Assembly (NCBI GenBank): GCA_949879765.1
Contig: CATLBQ010000013.1
Location: forward strand, 1 to 42,999
Length of the DNA stretch: 42,999 bases
Direction: 5' to 3'
From: an uncultured Bacilli bacterium
GTDB taxonomy: Bacteria; Bacillota_I; Bacilli_A; ML615J-28; CAG-313
Positions 9,673 to 17,258 of the stretch are shown one piece after another. How positions within the stretch are numbered: the stretch's first letter is position 1; every line of letters begins with the position of its first letter. The position numbers and the translations under genes are program-made. Below the pieces are notes generated by a model, which saw nothing but the letters and a program-made list of their open reading frames with translations, was not told the DNA's origin and ran no database searches.

Positions 9673-10755
9673 TTAATATGCATAGATATTGGGTTTAAAG
9701 CTAATACCATCCCGATAAGCTGTGGTTTCATCTTTAATATCTATTTTCCAACCAGTTGTTAAAGAGGCCAAACGTACATTTTGTCCCCCTTTACCAATGG
9801 CCAAAGAGAATTGATCATCTGGCACAATCACTGTAGATTTTTTGGTTTCTTCATTGATTAAAACAGAGATGACTTTAGATGGTGTCAATGCTTCTGCAAT
9901 TAAAATAATAGGATTATCACTCCAATTGAAAATATCAATTCTTTCTCCCGCAAGAGCTTCATTGATTTGTTTAACACGAGAGCCTTGTAATCCTACACAA
10001 GAACCTTTGGCATCGACATTTGGATTATTACTCTTTACCCCTACTTTGGTACGACTTCCTGGTTCTCTAGCAATAGCCATCACTTCAATGACACCACTTG
10101 CTACTTCTGGAACATACATTTCAAATAAACGTTTTATCAAATCACGATTAGAACGAGATACAAATACCTTAGGTCCTTTTCCTGTTTCTTCTACTTTGGT
10201 GATAACCACTTTCATTTGCATACCTGGTTCACATTTTTCTCCTGGTAATACTTCTTCAATTGGCATAAAAGTGATGACATCTAACCCCAAATTCAAACCT
10301 ACAACAGAATCGGTCTTTTTGATTACGGTAGCATTGATAGCCTCGCCTTCTTTATCTTTAAAATATTCGTAAGCTCTTTTTCCACCTAATTCTTTTAAAC
10401 CTTGAATAAAAATTTGTTTAAACCGAGTGGCTCCTTTTCTGCCAATTTGCGAGAATTTTACTTCTCGTCTAAATGTTGAGCCGACCCGAACCCTTGCACG
10501 AATATCTCTAGCTTGATCAATGGTGATTTGACCTTCAGGGCCTTCTGGATTAATTTCTTCTACGACTACAAAGTTTTCAAAAATACGCACATTTTTTTGT
10601 TCTTCGTTAAATTCCACCTCAATCGCCCCTATGCATCCTTCCAATTGACAGGCTTTAATCAAAGCGGTTGTGACTGCTGTTAATACATCTTCAATTTCAA
10701 TATGTCTTTCATTTGCAATTGTTTCTAATTGTTCATAGAATCCTTTACTAATCAT
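9673..10755 (-). CDS. nusA: Transcription termination/antitermination factor NusA
   Basis: A 360-residue RNA-polymerase-binding factor controlling pausing, termination and antitermination. The N-terminal domain (1-125) is followed by an S1 domain (about 135-200) and two KH domains. The GSRTKVGV region and FSLAIGKGGQNVRLA with its GxxG loop are characteristic. It lacks the C-terminal acidic repeats of proteobacterial NusA, as in Bacillus. The ATG at 10755 is preferred because GGAGG lies nine bases before it; an in-frame ATG three codons upstream directly abuts the SD. RimP ends 13 bases upstream. Confidence 0.97.
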   Translation of the reverse strand: MISKGFYEQLETIANERHIEIEDVLTAVTTALIKACQLEGCIGAIEVEFNEEQKNVRIFENFVVVEEINPEGPEGQITIDQARDIRARVRVGSTFRREVKFSQIGRKGATRFKQIFIQGLKELGGKRAYEYFKDKEGEAINATVIKKTDSVVGLNLGLDVITFMPIEEVLPGEKCEPGMQMKVVITKVEETGKGPKVFVSRSNRDLIKRLFEMYVPEVASGVIEVMAIAREPGSRTKVGVKSNNPNVDAKGSCVGLQGSRVKQINEALAGERIDIFNWSDNPIILIAEALTPSKVISVLINEETKKSTVIVPDDQFSLAIGKGGQNVRLASLTTGWKIDIKDETTAYRDGISFKPNIYAY

Positions 10756-10768
10756 GTTTATCATCCTC

Positions 10769-11242
10769 CTAAAATTTTACCGCAAGTCTTATTTTTGCAA
10801 CGGCTGTGCGAGGCACGGTTACGACTTTTTTTCTTTGGTGAAGTAGCATTTCTACTACAAATGTATTTTCAGTTACTTCTAAAAGAGTGCCTGTAATCTC
10901 TTTTATAGCGTACTCTTCTAATTTTTGATATGTTTTAATATATATATATTTGCCTATGGCCCTTTGGAAATCAGTTTCCGTTTGTAATTCTCGTTCAATT
11001 CCTGGTGTTGTCACTTCTAAATAATAGCCATCTGGTATAAGATCATTCACCTCATCTAATAACGCTGAATTGATACTTGCCACTTCATCAATATCCATAC
11101 TGAATGTTTCTGGATCATCAATGATTACACTAATGATATTGACTTCAAATTCTTTTCGTAATTTCACATCAATCAATTCTTTTTGGTGCATCGTTACGAT
11201 GGGTAGTGCAAATTGTCGAATTTGTTGTAAATAATTGGACAT
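10769..11242 (-). CDS. rimP: Ribosome maturation factor RimP
   Basis: A 157-residue protein needed for 30S maturation. DIDEVASINSALLDEVND and YYLEVTTPGIERELQ match the family core. The ATG at 11242 has GGAGG eight bases upstream; the frame stays open further upstream but only through the promoter and leader. It is the first gene of the operon. Confidence 0.95.
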   Translation of the reverse strand: MSNYLQQIRQFALPIVTMHQKELIDVKLRKEFEVNIISVIIDDPETFSMDIDEVASINSALLDEVNDLIPDGYYLEVTTPGIERELQTETDFQRAIGKYIYIKTYQKLEEYAIKEITGTLLEVTENTFVVEMLLHQRKKVVTVPRTAVAKIRLAVKF

Positions 11243-11306
11243 ATGAATTCCTCCATTAAAAAGGGTGAGCCATTTTGTTGCCCACCTTGTTCTACAATAT
11301 TTGGTT
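11243..11306 (-). promoter_or_regulatory. rimP leader with attenuator-like hairpin
   Basis: The untranslated leader contains a 7-bp stem with one G-U pair (arms 11264-11270 and 11280-11286) followed directly by CC and five T (11258-11262), then the rimP SD. This is the form of an intrinsic terminator inside the leader. Leader attenuators upstream of rimP are a described class in Bacillota, thought to give feedback control of the nusA operon. Membership in that class is inferred from position and shape. Confidence 0.65.
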
Positions 11307-11312
11307 AAAATG

Positions 11313-11341
11313 ATTATATCACAAATGGAATAAAAAGTCAA
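11313..11341 (-). promoter_or_regulatory. Sigma-A promoter of the rimP-nusA-infB operon
   Basis: On the minus strand, TTGACT (11336-11341) and TATAAT (11313-11318) are separated by exactly 17 bases. Near-consensus, as expected for a highly expressed operon. Confidence 0.88.
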
Positions 11342-11364
11342 GATATTGCTTCAAAAAGAAAGAA

Positions 11365-11400
11365 AAAGATTCATAGAGAAACGAGAACCTATGAATCTTT
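11365..11400 (-). terminator. Intrinsic terminator after the FAD/Rieske gene
   Basis: A perfect 12-bp stem (11365-11376 with 11389-11400, arm AAAGATTCATAG), with T-rich sequence following on the minus strand. Confidence 0.8.
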
Positions 11401-11412
11401 GTTTTTATGCTA

Positions 11413-12723
11413 TCAAACATCAAGCGGTTTTACCGCAGGATTATCGATAATATCCCCACTTTCATCAAATCTTGAACCATGACAAGGACAATCCCAAGAG
11501 TGTTCTTCTTCATTCCATATGAGTTCAGAGCCCAAATGAGGACATCTTTTTTTCCTCCATTTGAGCACATGTTTCGCATAATTGCCAAGATTAATAAATA
11601 GTTGTTTTTGAATCATATTGCGATGAGGATGATATAACATGTAGTAAGGATTTTCTCTTTTCATAATCAAATCCGTAAGCAAGTGAGCAGCAATCATCGA
11701 TTGGGTCATTCCCCACAGATTAAAACCCGTTGCTACATATATATGTTGATATAATGTACTATAGGTACCAATATAGGGGCGATCATCTAATGTCATACAA
11801 TCTTGATTGCCCCACTGGTAGTCAATCGGACAATCTGGATAATGCTTTTGTGCAAACTGAATCAAATTATGGAAACAACACCCTTGATCTGCAGTAGGTC
11901 GATCATTTCCACCAATTAACAAATGGTCTTGATAGTTTCGAAAATAAAGGTCACCCGTTTCCAAATTGGTATAGGTTCCATGAATATTATCTTTGGTCTT
12001 TATCGCAATGACATAAGAACGATTTTGGAATAATTTGGCATAATATAGTCCCAAACGATTGATAAAAGGATAATGGGTTGTAATCACAATCTGTTTGGCA
12101 TAAATAACATGATGGGCAGTTGTCACTTTGTGTTTACTCACCTTTATGACTTCCGTATTTTCATATATACGTAAATGTTGGCTTAAATGTTGAATCAACA
12201 ATAATGGATTCATTTGTGCTTGATGGGGAAAACATACGGCAGCTTGAATATCAAAAGGCAAATCAGTTTGATGAACGAGTTGTGCATCAACTCCTAATTG
12301 TTGTAATGCCTTTACTTCAGTTTGAATCGTTTTTTCATCTTGTGTAGAATAAATATAAGAAGGCTTTTCTTCAAAATCAAACGCATAGGATTCACTTAAT
12401 TTTCGATAGGCATCTACTGCCTTTAAATTTGCTTCTACATATAGTTTTGCCTTTTCAAAACCTTCTTTTTGAATGCGATCTTGATATAATACATCATGTT
12501 GAGCCGTAATGACTGCTGTGGTATTTTTAGTAATCCCACTAGCGATACGATTTTTTTCAACTACGACAACATCTAGCCCTTCTTTTGCCAATTGGTATGC
12601 GGTTAAAATACCACAAAGACCACCACCAATAACAACCACGTCTACACTGATATCTTGTTCTAATTGGGGAAAATGTGGTAATTCTACTGTATCTTCCCAT
12701 ATCGATTTTCCTTTTTTATGCAT
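11413..12723 (-). CDS. FAD-dependent oxidoreductase with C-terminal Rieske [2Fe-2S] domain (YhfW-like)
   Basis: A 436-residue two-domain protein. Residues about 28-56 are a dinucleotide-binding fold (VVVIGGGLCGILTAYQLA, ending in VVVEK) of the DAO/glycine-oxidase family. Near the C-terminus (about 392-414) CPH and CPCH, 15 residues apart, are the four ligands of a Rieske cluster, with GSRFDESG following. Bacillus YhfW has the same arrangement; the substrate of this group is unknown. It is shorter than YhfW (about 509 residues), and the Rieske domain ends soon after the second ligand pair. Start ATG with AGGTGAT upstream. It is transcribed alone, between terminators. Confidence 0.85.
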   Translation of the reverse strand: MHKKGKSIWEDTVELPHFPQLEQDISVDVVVIGGGLCGILTAYQLAKEGLDVVVVEKNRIASGITKNTTAVITAQHDVLYQDRIQKEGFEKAKLYVEANLKAVDAYRKLSESYAFDFEEKPSYIYSTQDEKTIQTEVKALQQLGVDAQLVHQTDLPFDIQAAVCFPHQAQMNPLLLIQHLSQHLRIYENTEVIKVSKHKVTTAHHVIYAKQIVITTHYPFINRLGLYYAKLFQNRSYVIAIKTKDNIHGTYTNLETGDLYFRNYQDHLLIGGNDRPTADQGCCFHNLIQFAQKHYPDCPIDYQWGNQDCMTLDDRPYIGTYSTLYQHIYVATGFNLWGMTQSMIAAHLLTDLIMKRENPYYMLYHPHRNMIQKQLFINLGNYAKHVLKWRKKRCPHLGSELIWNEEEHSWDCPCHGSRFDESGDIIDNPAVKPLDV

Positions 12724-12770
12724 TGTATCACCTATTATATAGTATAACCATCAATTTCAATTTCATGTAA

Positions 12771-12805
12771 AAAAAGATATTTTGAAACAATCAAAATATC
12801 TTTTT
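12771..12805. terminator. Bidirectional intrinsic terminator after the marR-MATE operon
   Basis: A perfect 15-bp stem (12771-12785 with 12791-12805) of the form AAAAAGATATTTTGA, with A-run and T-run flanks. It overlaps the stop of the minus-strand membrane protein gene. Confidence 0.85.
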
Positions 12806-13394
12806 ATGCTTGTGGTTTTTCTTTCAAATGAACGGTGGCCTCAATCAATTTATGACTTTTCAATAATTCAAATTTTCGAATGGGTCGTTCAATAAAGAAC
12901 TGGTCAACCGCCTCCCATGTAAATACCCATCCCGCTATATCAAACAATTCTAAACCAATTGTCGATAAGACGTGAAATTGATTCAAAACAATCATAATAG
13001 AAAATACTACTACTGCCACAATCAAAAAATAAATCGTTGCTAATATCCCTCTTTTTAGCTTCCTTGCTTCAATCGTTGCTTCTTCCCTATAATAATTTTG
13101 AATAGCTTGTTGAATCACTTCGATATCTTTTGAAGTAAATTGTTCACTTTCTATTTCAATAGAAATATCATGCAACAAATGAGTAGCCAAAATATGTTGT
13201 TCTAAAAAGGAGGCAAATTCACTATTGATGACGGGGTGTCCAATGGCTCCATAATCAGAAAGTGCTGCGTCTTTATGAGACAAATGAACAGGAATAATGG
13301 CTTTGTTGTCACTACTTAATTCTATCTTTGATTTAGAATACATTTGAATCAATTGTTTGATTTTCTTTTTCATTTTTGGACGTTCATGACTCAT
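12804..13394 (-). CDS. Conserved membrane protein of unknown function in the MATE operon
   Basis: A 196-residue protein I can recognise only as a type common in Bacillota, with no assigned function. The first 115 residues are soluble and include IPVHLSHKDAALSDYGAIG and an acidic helical stretch. A clear membrane segment lies near 119-140 (LATIYFLIVAVVVFSIMIVL). A second hydrophobic stretch runs to the conserved-looking GWVFTWEAVDQFF near 157-169, followed by a basic helix. The start overlaps the end of the MATE gene by 11 bases, so the two are probably co-translated. A role linked to export or envelope stress is possible from context only. Confidence 0.8.
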   Translation of the reverse strand: MSHERPKMKKKIKQLIQMYSKSKIELSSDNKAIIPVHLSHKDAALSDYGAIGHPVINSEFASFLEQHILATHLLHDISIEIESEQFTSKDIEVIQQAIQNYYREEATIEARKLKRGILATIYFLIVAVVVFSIMIVLNQFHVLSTIGLELFDIAGWVFTWEAVDQFFIERPIRKFELLKSHKLIEATVHLKEKPQA

Positions 13395-14784
13395 ATCCTA
13401 TAGGCTCCTTTACTTGTTCTTGTTTCAATTGAAACAACGCCTTTTTAAAATAAATGCAAAAAAGAATTCCCGTTACTGTCACTGCGATACCGTCTGCAAT
13501 TGGCTCTGCCAAAAATACCCCTAGCACTTGATTATTTGTTATAATCGAAGGAAGGATGAAAATGAAAGGAATTAATAAAATGATTTTTCTAAGTACTGCT
13601 AAGAATAAAGATATCTTGGCATTACCAATTGCAATGAATGTTTGTTGACAAGCAATTTGTATTCCAAACAGTCCTGATACCGCAAAATATATCCTAATTG
13701 CCCATTGTGTGTAGCGAATTAGTTCATCACTATCCGAAAATATCTTTACGAAAATTTCCGGGAATATTTGAAGCAATCCCCATAATATCATCGAATAACA
13801 AAGGGAACTGATCAACAAAACCAAAAAACCTGATTTGACTCTTTCTGGTTGCTTAGCTCCATAGTTATAACTGATGACGGGTTGTGCCCCTTGAGAAAGC
13901 CCCATGATTGGAAGCATAGAAAATTGCATCAATATTGAAAGGGTAGCCATTGCTCCTACAGCTAAATCTCCTCCATATTTTTTTAATGAAGCATTAAAAC
14001 AAACGACAATAATTGCTTCTGTGAACTGCATAATAAAAGGAGAAAGACCTAATAATAATGCTGGTAAAATCAAATGGAAATCCAATTTGAATGCTGTTTT
14101 CTTTAACCGAAGCGTGGCTTTTGGGCTACATAAAAATAAAATGACAAATAAACTAGAAGCAAATTGAGAAATAATAGTTGCGATGGCTGCTCCTTTTACA
14201 CCCAATCCAAAAGCAAAGATAAAAATAGGGTCTAAGATAGAATTTAAAATGGCCCCAATCAATACACTTATCATACTGGCTTTGGTAAAGCCTTGTGCTG
14301 TAATAAAGGCATTCATGCCAAGTGCAATCATAACAAAAACAGAACCTATCAAATAAATTTGAATATAATCTTTGGCATAAGATATGGTATAGTCACTTGC
14401 TCCAAATGCATATAACAAAGGCTCATGAAAGATACTAAATACAATCGTTAATACAAGACCAATCCCGATTAATAAAATCAAACTATTGCCCATGATGGTT
14501 TCTGCTTTATCCGATTGCTTTTTTCCTAAATAAATAGAAGCTTTGGGCGCTCCACCATATCCAACTAGTGCTGAACATGCTGAAATCAGCATAATGATAG
14601 CCATACAAACACCAACACCTGTATAAGCAATATCCCCCACTTCTGGAATATGTCCAATATAAATGCGGTCAACGACGTTATACAATAGATTGACAATTTG
14701 AGCAATAATGGTTGGAATGGCTAGTTTAAAGATCAATTTTCCAACAGGTTCTTTTTCTAAGAAGGTGGTATCATTGTGCTTCAT
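13384..14784 (-). CDS. MATE-family efflux transporter
   Basis: A 466-residue inner-membrane antiporter of the multidrug and toxin extrusion family, exporting cationic drugs or similar compounds with Na+ or H+. Family blocks are LAIPTIIAQIVNLLYNVVD in the first segment and PIMGLSQGAQPVISYNYGA in the seventh. The hydrophobic profile fits about 12 membrane segments. The start overlaps the marR end by 14 bases and has GGAGA upstream. Placement behind a MarR regulator suggests induction by a ligand it exports; substrate unknown. Confidence 0.93.
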   Translation of the reverse strand: MKHNDTTFLEKEPVGKLIFKLAIPTIIAQIVNLLYNVVDRIYIGHIPEVGDIAYTGVGVCMAIIMLISACSALVGYGGAPKASIYLGKKQSDKAETIMGNSLILLIGIGLVLTIVFSIFHEPLLYAFGASDYTISYAKDYIQIYLIGSVFVMIALGMNAFITAQGFTKASMISVLIGAILNSILDPIFIFAFGLGVKGAAIATIISQFASSLFVILFLCSPKATLRLKKTAFKLDFHLILPALLLGLSPFIMQFTEAIIVVCFNASLKKYGGDLAVGAMATLSILMQFSMLPIMGLSQGAQPVISYNYGAKQPERVKSGFLVLLISSLCYSMILWGLLQIFPEIFVKIFSDSDELIRYTQWAIRIYFAVSGLFGIQIACQQTFIAIGNAKISLFLAVLRKIILLIPFIFILPSIITNNQVLGVFLAEPIADGIAVTVTGILFCIYFKKALFQLKQEQVKEPIGYES

Positions 14785-15223
14785 AAGAGTCTCCTATCCG
14801 ACTGACATTGTTCATCATTTTCATCCATGTAGCAAAATACTGTTCCATTTCTGATGGCGAGATGTCTTGAAAGATTTGTTTGAAGAAGGTTTCTTGAACT
14901 GCTTGAATTTTTTCAACAATTGGTGTGGCTTCTTCCATTAATTTAAGATGCATCACGCGTCTATCCTCTAAATCTTGAATTTTGGTAATCATTCCTTTAT
15001 GAAGCAGTGCATCAACTGCTGTGGAAATATTTGACTTTTTAAATTGTCTGACCAATTCAATGTCTTTGGCTGTATCATAGGCTGGATTATTGGCTAAAAA
15101 ACCCAGTATATCAATTTCTAGTTTGGTCATATGAAAAGCATCTAACATCTCTAAAATATATGTATCATAAGCTCTTTTGAGTTTATTGAGTTCCGTCATC
15201 ACTTTTGCTGCAACGTTATGCAT
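14771..15223 (-). CDS. MarR-family transcriptional regulator
   Basis: A 150-residue winged-helix regulator. The helical N-terminus (dimerisation) is followed by the DNA-binding region with FLANNPAYDTAKDIE and KSNISTAVDALLHKGMI. The wing DLEDRRVMHL carries the family D-R-R. It is first in an operon with the MATE transporter, and inverted repeats at its promoter (15241-15270) suggest autorepression. ATG with GGATGAGG upstream. Confidence 0.92.
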   Translation of the reverse strand: MHNVAAKVMTELNKLKRAYDTYILEMLDAFHMTKLEIDILGFLANNPAYDTAKDIELVRQFKKSNISTAVDALLHKGMITKIQDLEDRRVMHLKLMEEATPIVEKIQAVQETFFKQIFQDISPSEMEQYFATWMKMMNNVSRIGDSYEAQ

Positions 15224-15240
15224 AATATCCTCATCCTTTA

Positions 15241-15270
15241 GTTATTTTTTATAACTGTTATATTTATAAC
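15241..15270. promoter_or_regulatory. MarR-type operator made of overlapping inverted repeats
   Basis: Three overlapping inverted repeats use the same half-site: GTTAT-N5-ATAAC (15241-15255), ATAAC-T-GTTAT (15251-15261) and GTTATA-TT-TATAAC (15257-15270). They sit directly downstream of the marR -10 box, over the expected transcription start. Confidence 0.65.
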
Positions 15271-15273
15271 TAT

Positions 15274-15301
15274 ATTATACGGTTTTTTATACAATTGTAA
15301 A
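15274..15301 (-). promoter_or_regulatory. Sigma-A promoter of the marR-MATE operon
   Basis: TTTACA (15296-15301) and TATAAT (15274-15279) on the minus strand with a 16-base spacer. Confidence 0.65.
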
Positions 15302-15344
15302 GTGATTTACTTTTTTTATACTCTAAAGAAATCCTTCTAAACCA

Positions 15345-15373
15345 TTGCAAAATTGACTATTTTATGATAGAAT
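15345..15373 (+). promoter_or_regulatory. Sigma-A promoter of the uridine-kinase-like gene
   Basis: TTGCAA (15345-15350) and TAGAAT (15368-15373) with a 17-base spacer, 37 bases before the ATG. Confidence 0.6.
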
Positions 15374-15410
15374 GAATCAAAAGAAATCTAGCATTTAGAA
15401 AGGAATAAAA

Positions 15411-17069
15411 ATGATTACTATTCAATTCAATCAACAAGAGCGTCTTATTCAAGAACCCATTCGTGTTCTAGATTTATTAGATGCATCAGAAAAAAAACAC
15501 TATACTGTTTGTAGGATCAATGGTCAAATCAAGGAATTGACTTATGTTCTAACCGAACGACATCAACACGCCTATATTGAAACTTTGGGTTTAGATAATA
15601 TTGAAGGAGGAAAAGCCTATGAAGCTACCCTCCGTTATGTCATTGCCATGGCTTTTTATCATCTTTACCCAGATATTGATATTCGTTTCAGTTACAATGT
15701 ATCCCGTTCGGTATTTTGCCAAGTGCTTACACCTGGTTTTCATCTTTCTCGGGCAACTGAAAAAATTATTCAAGAAGTCGACCGAATTGTCGCAGCTGAT
15801 TTACCGATTGAACGAATTACTGTAACGATTGATGAAGCCAAACAAATCTATCATCAATATCATCATCAAGATAAATTAGAAATTCTCAAATATCGACCAG
15901 AGCATACCGTTCATTTATACAAGTGTGGCCAATATTATGATTATATGCATTCCTATATGCTACCTTCTACAGGTTGTATCAAGCATTACTCAATTCGTCC
16001 TTATAGTCCTGGTATGATTATTCAATACCCTCGTTACGAACTACATGCGGAAATCCCTGAGTTTGTAGAAGAAACAACCTATGGGAAAACTTTAAAAAGA
16101 GCTTATCTTTGGTCTAGCAAAGCGAAATTGCAAACCATTGTTGATATCAATCATAAAGTAGAAGAAAATAGCATTTTAGATTTCGTACAAATGTGTGAAG
16201 CAAAACACAATAGTATGCTAGCAGATTTGGGAAATAACATTGAAGCAGATATTGAAAACATTCGTTTGATTGCGATTGCTGGACCTAGTTCTAGTGGAAA
16301 AACAACCTTTTGTAATCGTGTTCGAATTGAACTCCTTTCACGAGGCATCAATCCTGTAATGATTTCAATGGATGATTACTACTTAGAAAAAGAAGAAATT
16401 TGCAAGATTCAAAACAAAAGTTTAGAAGAACTTGATTTAGAGCATATCAACTGTCTTGATATTGATTTATTCAATAAAGATCTCTATGATTTAATCAATG
16501 GCGAGGAAGTGACTTTACCTAAATTCAATTTTCAAACGGGAAAAAGAGAAAAAGGAAGAACAATTCAAGTAGAAGCCAATAGTCCAATCATGATTGAAGG
16601 TATCCATGCCCTCAATGAAAAACTCACCTCTTCTATTCCTAAACACCAAAAATACAAAATCTATATTGCCCCTCAAGCACAAATCAATATTGATGACCAC
16701 TCACCGCTCAATATTACTGATTTAAGACTGATTAGGCGAATTGTTCGAGATATGAAATATCGAAATTGTCCAGCTGCTGAAACAATTAAAATGTGGCAAT
16801 CGGTTCGAAATGGGGAATTTAAGTGGATTTACCCTAACCAAGAAGGAGCAAACTATGTTTTCAACTCAGAATTGTCCTATGAACTTTGTGTTCTGCGCAC
16901 CAAGGCGCTTCCTGCCCTACGCGAAATCAAAACTACTGATCCAGAATATTTAGTGGCCAATCGATTGATCAAATACCTTAAATACTTTAGACCCATTGAA
17001 GACGAATCCATTATTCCATGCAATTCTTTATTACGAGAATTTATTGGTGGCAGTTGTTTTAAATTATAG
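15411..17069 (+). CDS. TGS-domain / uridine kinase-like nucleoside kinase
   Basis: A 552-residue protein. Residues 1-60 resemble a TGS domain. Residues about 60-220 resemble the second, editing-like domain of threonyl-tRNA synthetase (HLYPDIDIRFSYNVSR). The C-terminal half is a P-loop kinase of the phosphoribulokinase/uridine kinase family: Walker A AIAGPSSSGKTTF near 288 and ISMDDYY after it. The later MIEGIHALNEKLT block and a catalytic-region RRIVRDM also fit. This fused architecture is widespread in Bacillota and Thermotoga; a nucleoside is the likely substrate but is not proven. Start ATG with AAAGGA. Monocistronic, with its own promoter and terminator. Confidence 0.88.
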   Translation: MITIQFNQQERLIQEPIRVLDLLDASEKKHYTVCRINGQIKELTYVLTERHQHAYIETLGLDNIEGGKAYEATLRYVIAMAFYHLYPDIDIRFSYNVSRSVFCQVLTPGFHLSRATEKIIQEVDRIVAADLPIERITVTIDEAKQIYHQYHHQDKLEILKYRPEHTVHLYKCGQYYDYMHSYMLPSTGCIKHYSIRPYSPGMIIQYPRYELHAEIPEFVEETTYGKTLKRAYLWSSKAKLQTIVDINHKVEENSILDFVQMCEAKHNSMLADLGNNIEADIENIRLIAIAGPSSSGKTTFCNRVRIELLSRGINPVMISMDDYYLEKEEICKIQNKSLEELDLEHINCLDIDLFNKDLYDLINGEEVTLPKFNFQTGKREKGRTIQVEANSPIMIEGIHALNEKLTSSIPKHQKYKIYIAPQAQINIDDHSPLNITDLRLIRRIVRDMKYRNCPAAETIKMWQSVRNGEFKWIYPNQEGANYVFNSELSYELCVLRTKALPALREIKTTDPEYLVANRLIKYLKYFRPIEDESIIPCNSLLREFIGGSCFKL

Positions 17070-17080
17070 TATTTTTAGAT

Positions 17081-17105
17081 AAAAAAGTCCAAATGGACTT
17101 TTTTT
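17081..17105 (+). terminator. Intrinsic terminator after the uridine-kinase-like gene
   Basis: Stem AAAAAAGTCC / GGACTTTTTT with an AAAT loop, followed by more T. Confidence 0.9.
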
Positions 17106-17209
17106 ATTTTATATTTTAGAATTTGATTCGTTTTTTATTTCTTATTTTATCTTTTTTGAATTTTTTATTTTTAAAATGCGTTTTTTTATATTTTTTATTT
17201 TGTCCATAG

Positions 17210-17215
17210 TATAAT
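17210..17215 (+). promoter_or_regulatory. Probable -10 box of glnN
   Basis: A perfect TATAAT 43 bases before the glnN ATG, in very T-rich DNA. No good -35 box lies 16-18 bases upstream, so an activator or an upstream element may be needed. Confidence 0.45.
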
Positions 17216-17258
17216 GTCTATATATTTTTTAAAAAAATACTATTCAAGGAGAAAAAAG

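Noticed and set aside
11243-11341. An N-terminal extension of RimP from an earlier in-frame start
   Set aside because: The extension would cover the promoter and hairpin leader. The ATG at 11242 has a correctly spaced SD and matches the family length.
15353-15373. TTGACT as the -35 box of the uridine-kinase-like gene
   Set aside because: It lies only nine bases from TAGAAT. TTGCAA upstream gives the correct 17-base spacing.
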